Below are positions 16,678 to 25,362 of a stretch of 54,698 nt of DNA, one piece after another. The translations under genes were made by a program, and so were the position numbers. Position 1 is the first letter of the stretch. Every line of letters starts with the position of its first letter. The notes beneath the pieces were generated by a model. The model made no database searches. It was not told the DNA's origin and saw nothing but the letters and a program-made list of their open reading frames with translations. The stretch comes from JAKZSU01 sp047517485 (GTDB lineage: Bacteria > Pseudomonadota > Alphaproteobacteria > UBA7887). Location: positions 1 to 54,698 of the forward strand of contig JAKZSU010000011.1 in NCBI GenBank assembly GCA_047517485.1. The letters run 5' to 3'.

Positions 16678-17433
16678 ATGAGCTCCGACGGCATGACTGA
16701 GGCGTCGGGGACGGAGACCTCGTCGCTGGTCGCGCGCGGTGTCACCGTGCGCTTCGAGGGTCTGACCGCCGTCGATACCGTGGACGAAGTGGTTCATCCC
16801 GGCGAGATCGTCGGTCTGATTGGCCCCAACGGGGCCGGCAAAACCACCCTGGTCAACGCGATGACCGGATTTCAGCGCCCCGCCGCGGGCGACGTTTTGC
16901 TCGACGGGCGGTCGGTGGCCAAGGTCAAGCCGCACAAACTGCGGCGCCAAGGCGTGGCCCGGACATTTCAAGCCGGTCGGCTGTTCCGCGAAATGACGAT
17001 CTCGGAGAATGTCGAGGTCGCGGCGGTCGGGCTCGGCATGAGCCGCCGGCGTGCGCACCGCGAGGCGATGGACCTGTTGGACTGGATCGGTCTCGCCGAC
17101 CGCGCGAACGTCCTCGCCGGCGCGCTGCCCTATACCGACGAACGCCGCGTCGGCATCGCCCGGGCGCTGGTGCGGTCGCCCAAATTCATTCTGCTCGACG
17201 AGCCGGCGGCCGGGATGTCCGACCTCGAATGCGACGAATTAATGCAACTGGTCGATAATATGCGCAAGCGGTTCGGCTGCGGGGTGATCCTCATCGAGCA
17301 CAATATGCGCGTCGTGATGGGGGTCTGCGAGCGCATTCATGTGCTCGATAGCGGCCGCACGATCGCCCAAGGCACGCCCGCCGAGGTGCAAAAAAATCCC
17401 GCCGTCATCGAAGCCTATCTGGGCAAGGGCTGA
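16678..17433 (+). CDS. livG: Branched-chain-type ABC transporter ATPase LivG
   Basis: This ATPase of about 251 residues carries a Walker A loop GPNGAGKTT, Walker B FILLDEPAAGM and the switch LIEHNMRVVM. The ABC signature, normally LPYG(D/E)QRR in LivG proteins, reads LPYTDERR here, so the conserved glycine is Thr. The frame begins upstream, but the residues before MSSDGMTEAS look noncoding, so ATG 16678 is used. ATG 16693 is a second choice. It heads livGFHM with a 3-nt gap to livF and probably powers uptake of the ligand of the divergent SBP. Confidence 0.88.
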   Translation: MSSDGMTEASGTETSSLVARGVTVRFEGLTAVDTVDEVVHPGEIVGLIGPNGAGKTTLVNAMTGFQRPAAGDVLLDGRSVAKVKPHKLRRQGVARTFQAGRLFREMTISENVEVAAVGLGMSRRRAHREAMDLLDWIGLADRANVLAGALPYTDERRVGIARALVRSPKFILLDEPAAGMSDLECDELMQLVDNMRKRFGCGVILIEHNMRVVMGVCERIHVLDSGRTIAQGTPAEVQKNPAVIEAYLGKG

Positions 17434-17436
17434 GCG

Positions 17437-18180
17437 ATGTTGCTGGAAGTCGAAAATCTGCATGTCCATTACGGCCGGCTCGCCGCGCTGCGCGGGATTT
17501 CGCTTGCCGTCGCCGAAGGCGAAATCGCCTGTATCGTCGGGCCCAACGGCGCCGGCAAATCGACCACGTTGCTGGCGATATCGAGCATCCTCGCGCCGTC
17601 CCAGGGCACCATCATCTTCGACGGCGCATCGATCGGCGGCACCCCGGCGGAGAACGTCGCCGCGCTCGGTATCTCGCAAGTCCCCGAGGGCCGGCACATT
17701 TTCACCTCGCTGTCGGTCGACGAAAATCTCCAGGTCGGCGCCGCCACCCGCAAGGACAAGGCCCGCATCCGCGCGGATTACGACCGCGTCCTCGAGCTGT
17801 TTCCGATCCTTGGTGAACGGCGCCGGCAGTCGGCCGGTAAATTGTCCGGGGGCGAGCAACAAATGTTGGCGATCGGCCGCGCGCTGATGTCCAATCCGCG
17901 CTTTCTGACGATCGACGAGCCGTCCCTGGGCCTGGCCCCCAAAGTTGTCGACCAAGTGTATGAAGTGCTGATCGACTTGCGCAAATCGCGCGGGCTGACC
18001 CTGTTGCTCGTCGAACAGAGCTCGGAACGCGCGTTGAATGCCGCCGACCGCCTGTACGTGCTACGCAACGGCGAAATTCAGCTCAAGGGCAAGACCGCCG
18101 ATCTGCAGGACGGCAAGGCGGTTCACAAGGCTTATTTCGGGTTTACCCATGAGCATGACGAGGACGAGGTGGAGTTCTGA
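17437..18180 (+). CDS. livF: Branched-chain-type ABC transporter ATPase LivF
   Basis: This 247-residue LivF-type ATPase starts MLLEVENLHVHYGRLAALRG. Walker A is GPNGAGKST, the signature is LSGGEQQMLAIGRAL, and Walker B is FLTIDEPSLGLAP. Its C terminus is slightly longer and acidic (EHDEDEVEF). The TGA stop overlaps the ATG of livH (TGATG), coupling translation to the permease. It forms the second nucleotide-binding subunit of the LivGF pair. Confidence 0.93.
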   Translation: MLLEVENLHVHYGRLAALRGISLAVAEGEIACIVGPNGAGKSTTLLAISSILAPSQGTIIFDGASIGGTPAENVAALGISQVPEGRHIFTSLSVDENLQVGAATRKDKARIRADYDRVLELFPILGERRRQSAGKLSGGEQQMLAIGRALMSNPRFLTIDEPSLGLAPKVVDQVYEVLIDLRKSRGLTLLLVEQSSERALNAADRLYVLRNGEIQLKGKTADLQDGKAVHKAYFGFTHEHDEDEVEF

Positions 18181-19097
18181 TGGCATATGCGTTCCAGGTC
18201 ATCATCGACGCGCTCAGCCTCGGCAGTTTCTATGCCCTGGCGGCGCTCGGTATCGGCCTGTTGTTCGGGGTCTTGAAACTGATCAACTTCGCCCATGGCG
18301 ATTTCATCACCATCGGCGCCTATGCCATGATCATCCCCTCGGCGGCGACCCAGGCAACGCTGTTCATCGGCGACTTCCACCCCTTGATTCTAGTGCCGTC
18401 GATCGTCGGCATCGTCGTCGTGATCGCCTTGATTGCCGAGTTCGCGGTGTTCCGACCCTTGCGCGATGCCTCGCCGGCGACCTTGATGATCGGCTCGTTC
18501 GCGCTCGGCTTCATCCTGCAGAATCTGACCATCATGATTTACGGCGGCCGACCGAAAGCGGTCGGCATCTGGTCCGAACTGAACTACGGCATTCAGCTCG
18601 CCGAAGGGGTGCAGGTGCCGGCGCTGCAGCTCATCATCATCGGCACCACGTTGATCCTGATGACCCTGCTGGTGCTGTTTCTGACCCGCACCAAACACGG
18701 CATTCACATGCGCGCGGCGGCCGAGGATTTCCGCATGGCGCGGATGTTGGGGGTCAAGGCCAACCGGGTGATCATGCTGGCGGTGGCGACCAGCGGCATG
18801 CTGGCGGCGGCGGTCTCGATGCTGTTCGTCGTCCAGACCGGCATTCTCGATTTCCGCATGGGCGTGTCGTTGATGCTGTTCGCCTTCATCGCCACCGTGA
18901 TCGGCGGCATGGGCAGCCTGGTCGGCGCGGTGGTCGGTGGCTTCACCGTCGGCGCGGTCAGCATATTGCTACAGACATTCCTGCCGTCCGAGATGCGGGT
19001 GTTTCGTGACGTGTTTGTCTTCGCCATCGTCATCGTCATCCTGGTGGTCCGCCCGCAAGGGTTGATCGTATCGCGCGCCGCGAAGGAACGCGTCTAA
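18180..19097 (+). CDS. livH: Branched-chain-type ABC transporter permease LivH
   Basis: This 305-residue inner-membrane permease starts FQVIIDALSLGSFYALAALG and has the LIN(F/M)AHGDF motif typical of LivH. About eight membrane segments are visible, with the EAA-like loop TRTKHGIHMRAAAEDFRMAR before the second half. It overlaps livF and livM by 1 nt each (TGATG and TAATG). With LivM it forms the heterodimeric channel. Confidence 0.93.
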   Translation: MAYAFQVIIDALSLGSFYALAALGIGLLFGVLKLINFAHGDFITIGAYAMIIPSAATQATLFIGDFHPLILVPSIVGIVVVIALIAEFAVFRPLRDASPATLMIGSFALGFILQNLTIMIYGGRPKAVGIWSELNYGIQLAEGVQVPALQLIIIGTTLILMTLLVLFLTRTKHGIHMRAAAEDFRMARMLGVKANRVIMLAVATSGMLAAAVSMLFVVQTGILDFRMGVSLMLFAFIATVIGGMGSLVGAVVGGFTVGAVSILLQTFLPSEMRVFRDVFVFAIVIVILVVRPQGLIVSRAAKERV

Positions 19098-20161
19098 TGG
19101 AACCGAAGACGCCGTTCACCCGGTTTCTGCGCGAGATTTGGCCGCTACTGATACTCAGCGTCGGCTTGTTCCTCATCGTCGCCGGGTTTCAATCGTTCGA
19201 CGATTTGATCATCAAGCAGTCGGTGACCGAGGCGCTAATCCGCCTGGTGGTGGTGGTCGGGCTGTTCATCTTCATCGGCAACTCGGGACTGATTTCGTTC
19301 GGCCACATCGGTTTCATGATGATCGGCGCCTACGCCACCGCGTGGCTGACGATGTATCCGATGACCAAGGACATCTTCAGCCCCGGCCTGCCCGAGTATC
19401 TGCTGACCCATTCGCATCACTGGATCCCCTCGACGATTGCCGGCGGCCTGCTCGCCGCCGTGGTGGCGTTTATCTCCGGGCTCGCGCTGATGCGGCTTTC
19501 GGGGATCGCCGCGTCGATCGGCACCTTCGCGCTGTTTATGAGCTTCTATTCCTTCTATCTGCAATGGAGCACCTGGACCGCCGGGCAAAGCTCGCTGGTC
19601 GGTATCCCGGTGACGACGACGCCGTGGGTCGGGCTGATCTTCTCGCTGATCGCCATCGCCGCCGCCTTCCTCTACGCGCGCTCGCGGTTTGGCCTCGCGC
19701 TGCGCGCGTCGCGCGACGACGAAGTCGCGGCCAAGGCGGCGGGGGTGAGCGTGACCGGCGAACGCATTATCGCGTTCACCATCAGCGCCTTTTTCGTCGG
19801 CATGGCGGGCGGCCTCTACGGCCACTTCCTCGGTCTGTTGACCGTCGACACCTTCTATCTGCCGATGACCTTCATCACCTTGGCGATGCTGGTGGTCGGC
19901 GGCATGAACAGCCTGTCGGGCGCGGTGGTGGGCGTGGTGGTGATGTCGGCGTTGATCGAATTCCTGCGCCGCTGGGAAGCCGGCTTCGATCTCGCCGGGA
20001 TCACCTGGGACCTGCCGGCAAGCTCGGCCGAGGTCGGCATCGGCATCGCCATGCTGCTGATCCTGATCTTCCGCCCCAAGGGGCTGACCGGAAACGTCGA
20101 GATCTATTGGCCGTGGAAGCCGAAAACGGTGACCACCAACGTCACCAAGCGGCAGTCATAG
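19097..20161 (+). CDS. livM: Branched-chain-type ABC transporter permease LivM
   Basis: This 354-residue permease shows the LivM pattern GNSGLISFGHIGFMMIGAYA, the cytoplasmic loop SRFGLALRASRDDEVAAKAAG and the C-terminal IFRPKGLTG. The membrane segments match a LivM of normal length. It ends the transporter operon and converges on the VWA gene with only 10 bp between the stop codons, so the terminators of both must lie inside coding sequence or be absent. Confidence 0.93.
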   Translation: MEPKTPFTRFLREIWPLLILSVGLFLIVAGFQSFDDLIIKQSVTEALIRLVVVVGLFIFIGNSGLISFGHIGFMMIGAYATAWLTMYPMTKDIFSPGLPEYLLTHSHHWIPSTIAGGLLAAVVAFISGLALMRLSGIAASIGTFALFMSFYSFYLQWSTWTAGQSSLVGIPVTTTPWVGLIFSLIAIAAAFLYARSRFGLALRASRDDEVAAKAAGVSVTGERIIAFTISAFFVGMAGGLYGHFLGLLTVDTFYLPMTFITLAMLVVGGMNSLSGAVVGVVVMSALIEFLRRWEAGFDLAGITWDLPASSAEVGIGIAMLLILIFRPKGLTGNVEIYWPWKPKTVTTNVTKRQS

Positions 20162-20171
20162 ACCACCTGCG

Positions 20172-22463
20172 CTACGCGGTCAGGCGGAAATAGAGCATCG
20201 GTAACTGCTCGGGCAGCCTTTCCAGCTTGTCGAACTGCATCACGTTGCGCCGGCCGAAGATGCGGCTGAGGTAACTATCGCCGCCGGAATCCAAGCCGAC
20301 GCAGAACACGTCGATGCCATCCTGCGCGAGACCATGGATGACCCGGCGGGCATCCTCGACCAGATAGGTTCGATCCTGCACGTCGATGTCGGACGGCTCG
20401 CCGTCGGTGATCACCAGAAGCAGCCGGCGATGGGTCTGTTGGCGCTTGAGATCCTGGGCGGCATGACGCATCGCCGCGCCGATACGGGTGGAATAGCCGC
20501 CGGTCAGGCCGGCGAGATACGACCGCGCGGTCTCGCCGTAGGGCTTGTCGAAATCCTTGATGCGATAATAGCGAACGTCGTCGCGCCGATTCGAACAAAA
20601 CGCCGCGATCGCGAACGGATCCCCCAGGCCCGCCATGGCGTGGGCGAGCAGGGCGGTGGCTTGGCGCTCCATATCGATAACCGTCTCGGAAGATCCGATG
20701 ATCTTGTCCTTGGTCGATTCCGAGACGTCGAGCAAGACCTGGACCGACAAGTCGCGATGGCGCCGTTCGAAACGGCCATAGATCCTTGTATCGGGGGTCT
20801 CGCCGATGCGCCGGCTGATCATCGCGCTGATCGAGGCATCGATATCGAGAAAATCGCCTTCCTGTTGGCCGCGTAGGCGTTGCGGCCGGCTTACTTTTGC
20901 CGAGGTGATCAGCGCCTTGATGCGATTCACCACATAGGCGTGGCGGTCCAGGATATCGTCGATCCGATGGGCCGGGCCTTGCGTCGGCGGGTACTCGACC
21001 ACGGTGCTCCACTCGGGTCGTTCGCGACCGCTGGCGTAATCATATTCGGGATAGCGGGCGACCGGGATGCCGTCCTGCTCGGCAAGGTCCACATTGACCC
21101 GCCTGGCGTCGTCCGCGTCGCTTTGTTGGTTTTCCTCGCGCTCGCGATCAGGCGGCGTCGGATCGTCGTCATCCTGTTCCTCGATGTGAACGGAATCGAA
21201 CAATTGTTCGGCGTCCATGACCTCTGGGGGAACATCGTCGCCAAAATCCCACAGCCCCAGATTATCGTCGCGATACGCCGGTTCGACGATATAGGCCCGG
21301 GCGTTGAACTGCACCCGCATCTGACCGATATCGTTGCCTAGAAGATTACCCACCTCACGGCTTATGCCAGGATCGTCCCAGCGATCCCGGCAGCTATGGA
21401 ACATGTCCCGACCCTTGCTGATCCAACCGTCGACATCGCTGAAATCAGCGTCGATCAACGCGTGCGACAGGCGCGCCAATAGGCTGGGCGCCGTCATCAG
21501 ACCGGTCGACTGGGCGATATGGAACGGCAGCCACAGCCGGCGAAGACCGGGGAACCGGTGCATGGCGAGCTGTTCGACCCGCGCGTCCTCGATCAGCGAC
21601 ACCAGTGCGACCTGGACCGGTTTGAGTTTGGCGATCGGGAATTGCGGCCCGCCAAAGGTCATATGGGCGCCAATATGGGCGAGTGCGGCGCGGTAAAGAT
21701 CTTTTGCCTGCTCACCGCGAAATCCCGGGTAGGCGGTGGGAATGCGGATGATCCCGGTCGAATACCCGGCGCGCCGGCGAATATAATCCGGCGCCGTCAC
21801 CGGCGGCTCGCGCAACGGCAGCCGGATGCCCCAAAGGGCATTGAGAAAGGCCTTCAGCTCGACCGCCAAATCGGCGTAGACGACTTCGTTCGACTCGCGT
21901 TCCAGCCAAACCTCGGCCTCCGGATCGGCAAACGAGAAGTACTCCAGCCGCCGTTCCTTATCGGTTCCCGACAGACGGACGCCGGCCATGATCCAAGCTT
22001 CCAGGCGCGACACGTTGAGTTTCGCCAACAGGGCATCCATCTGGGCCAGAACCGGCGGTACCGATTCCGGTGCCAGATCGGCGAACCGTTCCATCAACCC
22101 GAGCCAGGACCCGAAGCGGCTGGCGTCGCCGTCAAGGCGTCGCGCGGCGACAACCGCGGCGGCGGGCAAATGTTCCGCCGCCCCGACCCCGGCCTTGATG
22201 GCAAAAGAGGAGACGATGTCGGCTAAGGAAAATGCCCGCTCGGGACCCACCAAGCGCGCCACTTCGGGGGAATAGCGGATAAAGGACTGCACCACGGCCG
22301 AACCGTACCCCGCCTGATCGAGCTTGCGGCAAGCCCGCAGCCAGGGCGCGCCGAGGGGTTCGGGAAAATGGCGCAGGGCCGCGCCAGTCAATTGGCTGTC
22401 GCCGTCCAGCGCATCACCCGGGGCGACGATTTTGAGAAAGTCCTTCGATTCCTTGTCGGCCAT
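20172..22463 (-). CDS. VWA-domain protein, NorD/CbbO type
   Basis: This 763-residue protein ends in a von Willebrand A domain, with the MIDAS motif DVSESTKDK and a later VITDGEPSDI, as in NorD and CbbO. These proteins act with a MoxR-type AAA ATPase to insert metal or remodel and activate an enzyme. The acidic linker EEQDDDDPTPPDREREE precedes the VWA part. The frame extends 72 codons upstream, but that stretch is the end of an inverted-repeat element. ATG 22463 (MADKESKDFLKIV) is the likely start. The order amiE-moxR-vwa on one strand suggests that its client is encoded nearby. Confidence 0.85.
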   Translation of the reverse strand: MADKESKDFLKIVAPGDALDGDSQLTGAALRHFPEPLGAPWLRACRKLDQAGYGSAVVQSFIRYSPEVARLVGPERAFSLADIVSSFAIKAGVGAAEHLPAAAVVAARRLDGDASRFGSWLGLMERFADLAPESVPPVLAQMDALLAKLNVSRLEAWIMAGVRLSGTDKERRLEYFSFADPEAEVWLERESNEVVYADLAVELKAFLNALWGIRLPLREPPVTAPDYIRRRAGYSTGIIRIPTAYPGFRGEQAKDLYRAALAHIGAHMTFGGPQFPIAKLKPVQVALVSLIEDARVEQLAMHRFPGLRRLWLPFHIAQSTGLMTAPSLLARLSHALIDADFSDVDGWISKGRDMFHSCRDRWDDPGISREVGNLLGNDIGQMRVQFNARAYIVEPAYRDDNLGLWDFGDDVPPEVMDAEQLFDSVHIEEQDDDDPTPPDREREENQQSDADDARRVNVDLAEQDGIPVARYPEYDYASGRERPEWSTVVEYPPTQGPAHRIDDILDRHAYVVNRIKALITSAKVSRPQRLRGQQEGDFLDIDASISAMISRRIGETPDTRIYGRFERRHRDLSVQVLLDVSESTKDKIIGSSETVIDMERQATALLAHAMAGLGDPFAIAAFCSNRRDDVRYYRIKDFDKPYGETARSYLAGLTGGYSTRIGAAMRHAAQDLKRQQTHRRLLLVITDGEPSDIDVQDRTYLVEDARRVIHGLAQDGIDVFCVGLDSGGDSYLSRIFGRRNVMQFDKLERLPEQLPMLYFRLTA

Positions 22464-22471
22464 CGGCTCTA

Positions 22472-22733
22472 GAGCACGTCTTGCCTTGATGGAATCGGAT
22501 TGACCGCGTTCCCGCATCCCGTGGCTAGGCGCGCGGCGCCGCACGATGTGGGTGGGCACGCTAAGCCGCGCAACAACGCCACGGGATGCGGGATCGCGGC
22601 CTTCGGTGGGGAATATTGGCTTTTCGTGGGCGTTGCGACCGTCGGCCGATGCGCCGCATCGCCCGTCGCGCCGCGCCACCTCGAAAAGCCAATTTGTCCC
22701 ATCAAACCGTTCCCATCAAGGTAACACGTGCTC
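22472..22733. repeat. 262-bp MITE-like element with 32-bp terminal inverted repeats
   Basis: The left end (22472-22503, GAGCACGTCTTGCCTTGATG...) and the reverse complement of the right end (22702-22733, GAGCACGTGTTACCTTGATG...) agree at 27 of 32 positions. Inside are two further long foldbacks. Arms at 22504-22524 and 22579-22599 match 20 of 21, and arms at 22615-22626 and 22682-22693 match 12 of 12. The element starts 5 bp after the moxR stop and ends 8 bp before the vwa start. It has no credible gene, so it looks like a nonautonomous repeat. No target-site duplication is obvious. Confidence 0.65.
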
Positions 22734-22738
22734 CGGCG

Positions 22739-23536
22739 TCAGGCGCAGGCGGCGATCGCCGAGCCGAGGGCCCGGCGGATGTCGGGGTCGTCGGTGATCG
22801 GCAACACCAAGCCGATCTCGCACGCCTCGCCCAGCGGGATACCGCGTCCCACCAATTGGCCGACATGGATCAGCATGCGGGTCGAGGCGCCTTCATCGAG
22901 TCCGTGTCCCTTGAGATTGCGCGACCGCTCGGCGATCGAGACCAGTTTGGCGGCCAGGGGTTTTTCGACGCCCGCTTCGTGGGCGATAATCTCGGCCTCG
23001 AGGTCAGCCGCCGGATATCCGAAATCGATGGCGCCGAACCGTTGCTTGGTCGACTCCTTCAAGTCCTTGAGGACGCTCTGATATCCCGGGTTATAGGAAA
23101 TCACGAGCTGAAAATCCGGGTGCGCCTTCAAGACTTCGTTCTTCTTTTCCAGCGGCAATATTCTGCGATCATCGGTCAGCGAGTGAATGACCACCGTGGT
23201 ATCCTGTCTCGCTTCGACGATTTCATCGAGATAGCAGATCGCGCCGTGGCGCACCGCCAAGGTCAGCGGACCGTCGTGCCAGACCGTGCCGTCGGCATCG
23301 AGCAGGTAACGGCCCACCAGATCGGACGCAGTCATGTCCTCGTGGCACGACACGGTGATCAGCGGTCGTTCGAGACGCCACGCCATATGCTCGACGAACC
23401 GGGTCTTTCCGCAGCCGGTGGGTCCCTTGAGCATGAGCGGCATGCGGTCTTGATAGGCCGCCTCATAATGCGTTGTTTCGTTACCGATCGGGCGATAATA
23501 GGGCTCGTCGGCAATCAAATAGTCTTTTAACGGCAT
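22739..23536 (-). CDS. MoxR-type AAA+ ATPase, CbbQ/NirQ/NorQ family
   Basis: This AAA+ ATPase of about 265 residues starts [20 protein letters not shown]. Walker A is GPTGCGKT, followed by [14 protein letters not shown] and a Walker B region [13 protein letters not shown]. The sensor-like [10 protein letters not shown] is typical of CbbQ/NorQ. An in-frame GTG at 23548 would add four residues, but its ribosome site is too close, and CbbQ homologues normally begin here. It lies between amiE and the VWA gene, the usual ATPase-VWA pairing, and is expected to form ring hexamers that remodel a client enzyme. Confidence 0.88.
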   Translation of the reverse strand: MPLKDYLIADEPYYRPIGNETTHYEAAYQDRMPLMLKGPTGCGKTRFVEHMAWRLERPLITVSCHEDMTASDLVGRYLLDADGTVWHDGPLTLAVRHGAICYLDEIVEARQDTTVVIHSLTDDRRILPLEKKNEVLKAHPDFQLVISYNPGYQSVLKDLKESTKQRFGAIDFGYPAADLEAEIIAHEAGVEKPLAAKLVSIAERSRNLKGHGLDEGASTRMLIHVGQLVGRGIPLGEACEIGLVLPITDDPDIRRALGSAIAACA

Positions 23537-23674
23537 CACGCGAATCACGATCCTGGTATGGACGCGGAGAAAGAAGCTTATCGCCCTAGCGATCCGAGGA
23601 CCACGGGATTGATTGCCGACGGCGCCGGGGAAGCCGGGACAATGGCCCTGCCTCCCCGCGCCGTCGCCGTAAGT

Positions 23675-24715
23675 TTATCGATGGGTACCGGTTTTTTCGT
23701 TCGGAATGCCATCCATTTCGCATTCCTCGGTGCCCACCGTACTGCGGGTGATCCCCTCGACCATCTCGCGAGTGCCATCGGGATCGGTGATCCACTTCTT
23801 GTAGAAGTCGAACGGGCATTCGGCGACGCCCTGATCGCCTTCGCCGGAATTGATCAGGCCGGTGTAGCCGCGATGCAGAAGCTTGAACAAATGGTTCTCG
23901 GATTGTCCGTTCTTGCGGGCGTCGCGGATCGCCGACGTCGAAAGCTGGGCGTATTGGATGCCCATCTCTTCCTCGGCACAGGCGCCCAGGGTTCGACCGT
24001 CGAAGCCGATGATGGAGGAATATCCGAAATACGAATAGACACCGTCAAACCCGGTCGCATTGGCCACCGCGACATAGACGTTGTTCGACCAAGCCATGGC
24101 CTTCGCCATCGTCACTTGTTGTTCCTTAGCCGGGTACATATAGCCCTGGCAGCGGATAATCAGCTCGGCGCCCTTCATCGCGCAGTCGCGCCAGATCTCC
24201 GGATAGTTTCCGTCATCACAAATGATCAGGCTGATCTTCAAGCCCTTGGGACCATCGCTGACGTAGGTGCAATTGCCGGGATACCAGCCCTCGATCGGCA
24301 CCCACGGCATGATCTTGCGATACTTCTGCACGATCTCGCCTTGATCGTTCATCAGTATGAGGGTGTTGTAGGGCGCCTTGTTGGGATGTTCCTCGTGACG
24401 TTCGCCGGTCAGCGAAAAAACGCACCAGACCTTGGCTTTGCGGCAGGCTTCGGCGAAAACTTCGGTTTCCGCGCCGGGGCATTCCGACGCGGTCTCGTAC
24501 ATTTCCTTTTCGTCGTACATGATCCCGTGGGTGCTGTATTCGGGAAAGATCACCAGATCCATTCCGGGAAGGCCAACCTTCATCCCTTCCATCATCTCGA
24601 CAATCTTTCGGCAATTGTCGAGAACGTCTTCCTTGGTGTGCAGCCGCGGCATCTTATAATTGACGACCGCTACGCCAACAGTGTCTTTACTGCTGGAAAT
24701 ATCGCCGTGATACAT
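23675..24715 (-). CDS. amiE: Aliphatic amidase AmiE
   Basis: This 346-residue protein is colinear with Pseudomonas AmiE, which hydrolyses short aliphatic amides such as acetamide to carboxylate and ammonia. The nitrilase-fold catalytic triad is at the expected positions: Glu59 in FPEYS, Lys134 in QKYRKIMPW and Cys166 in [10 protein letters not shown]. The N terminus [19 protein letters not shown] is nearly identical to AmiE. The residue after PW in the active-site region is Val139, where I recall Cys in Pseudomonas. A strong GGAGG precedes the ATG by 5 nt. A long leader and a good promoter lie upstream. A formamidase (AmiF) role is less likely by overall similarity. Confidence 0.95.
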   Translation of the reverse strand: MYHGDISSSKDTVGVAVVNYKMPRLHTKEDVLDNCRKIVEMMEGMKVGLPGMDLVIFPEYSTHGIMYDEKEMYETASECPGAETEVFAEACRKAKVWCVFSLTGERHEEHPNKAPYNTLILMNDQGEIVQKYRKIMPWVPIEGWYPGNCTYVSDGPKGLKISLIICDDGNYPEIWRDCAMKGAELIIRCQGYMYPAKEQQVTMAKAMAWSNNVYVAVANATGFDGVYSYFGYSSIIGFDGRTLGACAEEEMGIQYAQLSTSAIRDARKNGQSENHLFKLLHRGYTGLINSGEGDQGVAECPFDFYKKWITDPDGTREMVEGITRSTVGTEECEMDGIPNEKTGTHR

Positions 24716-25091
24716 GGTTGCCTCCGTTATTCATATGATGCTTGGGGTTCATTTTCTCGTTCATCCAAACCGCCGTGGGCGGACCAACGAGTTCGTCTGT
24801 TGAATCACCGTCCTAGCCATTCGCCGCTATCGGGTGATCGAAATGCGGCGCGATCAGTGATCCCGCCGCTATCAAAGCCCTTCTCCATTGCGGTCGACGC
24901 GCCACGCAAACGCGTGCCGCCGGTAACCGCCAGAAAATCGAAAAGTGAAACTAAAGACGCCCACTCGCTGCGGCTGAGCCGCATTTGATGGCTTGGACAC
25001 TCGCTTAACTCCGGTCAACGGGCAAGAAGTGTCGGCGCTGACGCCCTACCCCATCAAAATTTTCATAGCAAATCTTGAATCGTGTGCCGTT
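24716..25091 (-). promoter_or_regulatory. Long structured 5' leader of amiE
   Basis: From the predicted promoter to the amiE ATG there are about 370 nt without a gene. In RNA sense, two copies of GATAGCGGCG (24873-24864 and 24831-24822) flank a complementary CGCCGC (24850-24845), so two alternative hairpins compete. A compact CCGCC-CAC-GGCGG hairpin followed by UUU lies at 24782-24767. TGCGGC-TCA-GCCGCA forms another stem around 24975. This looks like an attenuator leader. No clear pair of A1/G4 hexaloops was found. One weak candidate, GUC-AGCGCC-GAC, lies near 25040. Confidence 0.45.
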
Positions 25092-25121
25092 AATTTAAGA
25101 TCACAAAGCGGATCGTGTCAA
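25092..25121 (-). promoter_or_regulatory. Sigma70-type promoter for amiE
   Basis: On the minus strand a perfect TTGACA (25121-25116) is followed after 18 bp by TAAATT (25097-25092), four of six matches to TATAAT. The predicted start, near 25085, would give the long amiE leader. This is the best -35/-10 match found in this intergenic region. Confidence 0.55.
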
Positions 25122-25250
25122 TTTCGAAGTCGCGCGCGCACTCGACGCTCTCCTCGCATCGCTCATGCCATGATGACGCCTCGGACGGCGCGGCGCTGTC
25201 GGGCCAGCGGTACCGAACCTGGCACATTTTCAATTTCGTACAACCCATGG

Positions 25251-25265
25251 ATATCATGATATAGT
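25251..25265 (+). promoter_or_regulatory. Perfect palindrome overlapping a possible amiC -10 element
   Basis: ATATCATGATAT (25251-25262) is a perfect 12-bp palindrome. It overlaps TATAGT (25260-25265), a five-of-six match to a -10 hexamer, about 100 bp before amiC. No good -35 is present, which suits an activator-dependent or weak promoter. The palindrome could be an operator. Function is inferred only. Confidence 0.3.
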
Positions 25266-25362
25266 TTATGAAATTGGGGGATGCACGCCTTTGTAAGAAG
25301 TCGGGAAAACGAGAAAACGCGGGCGCGCGGATACAAGCTAGGTAGTGCAGAGAGAGACTGTC

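Noticed and set aside
22469..22728. Several open frames of 60-120 codons between the moxR and vwa genes
   Set aside because: They are confined to the inverted-repeat element, occur on both strands, and mirror its repeats, so they are more likely noncoding.
24716..25085. Search for an ANTAR two-hairpin motif in the amiE leader
   Set aside because: Single A1/G4 hexamers occur (for example AGCGCC with a 3-bp stem near 25040), but no second hairpin lies at the right distance and no overlap with a terminator was found.
25219..25235. Possible sigma54 promoter (CTGGCAC) upstream of amiC
   Set aside because: The -24 half TGGCAC is present, but the required GC at -12 is missing; the spacing lands on TCAAT/CAATT, so it does not meet the consensus.
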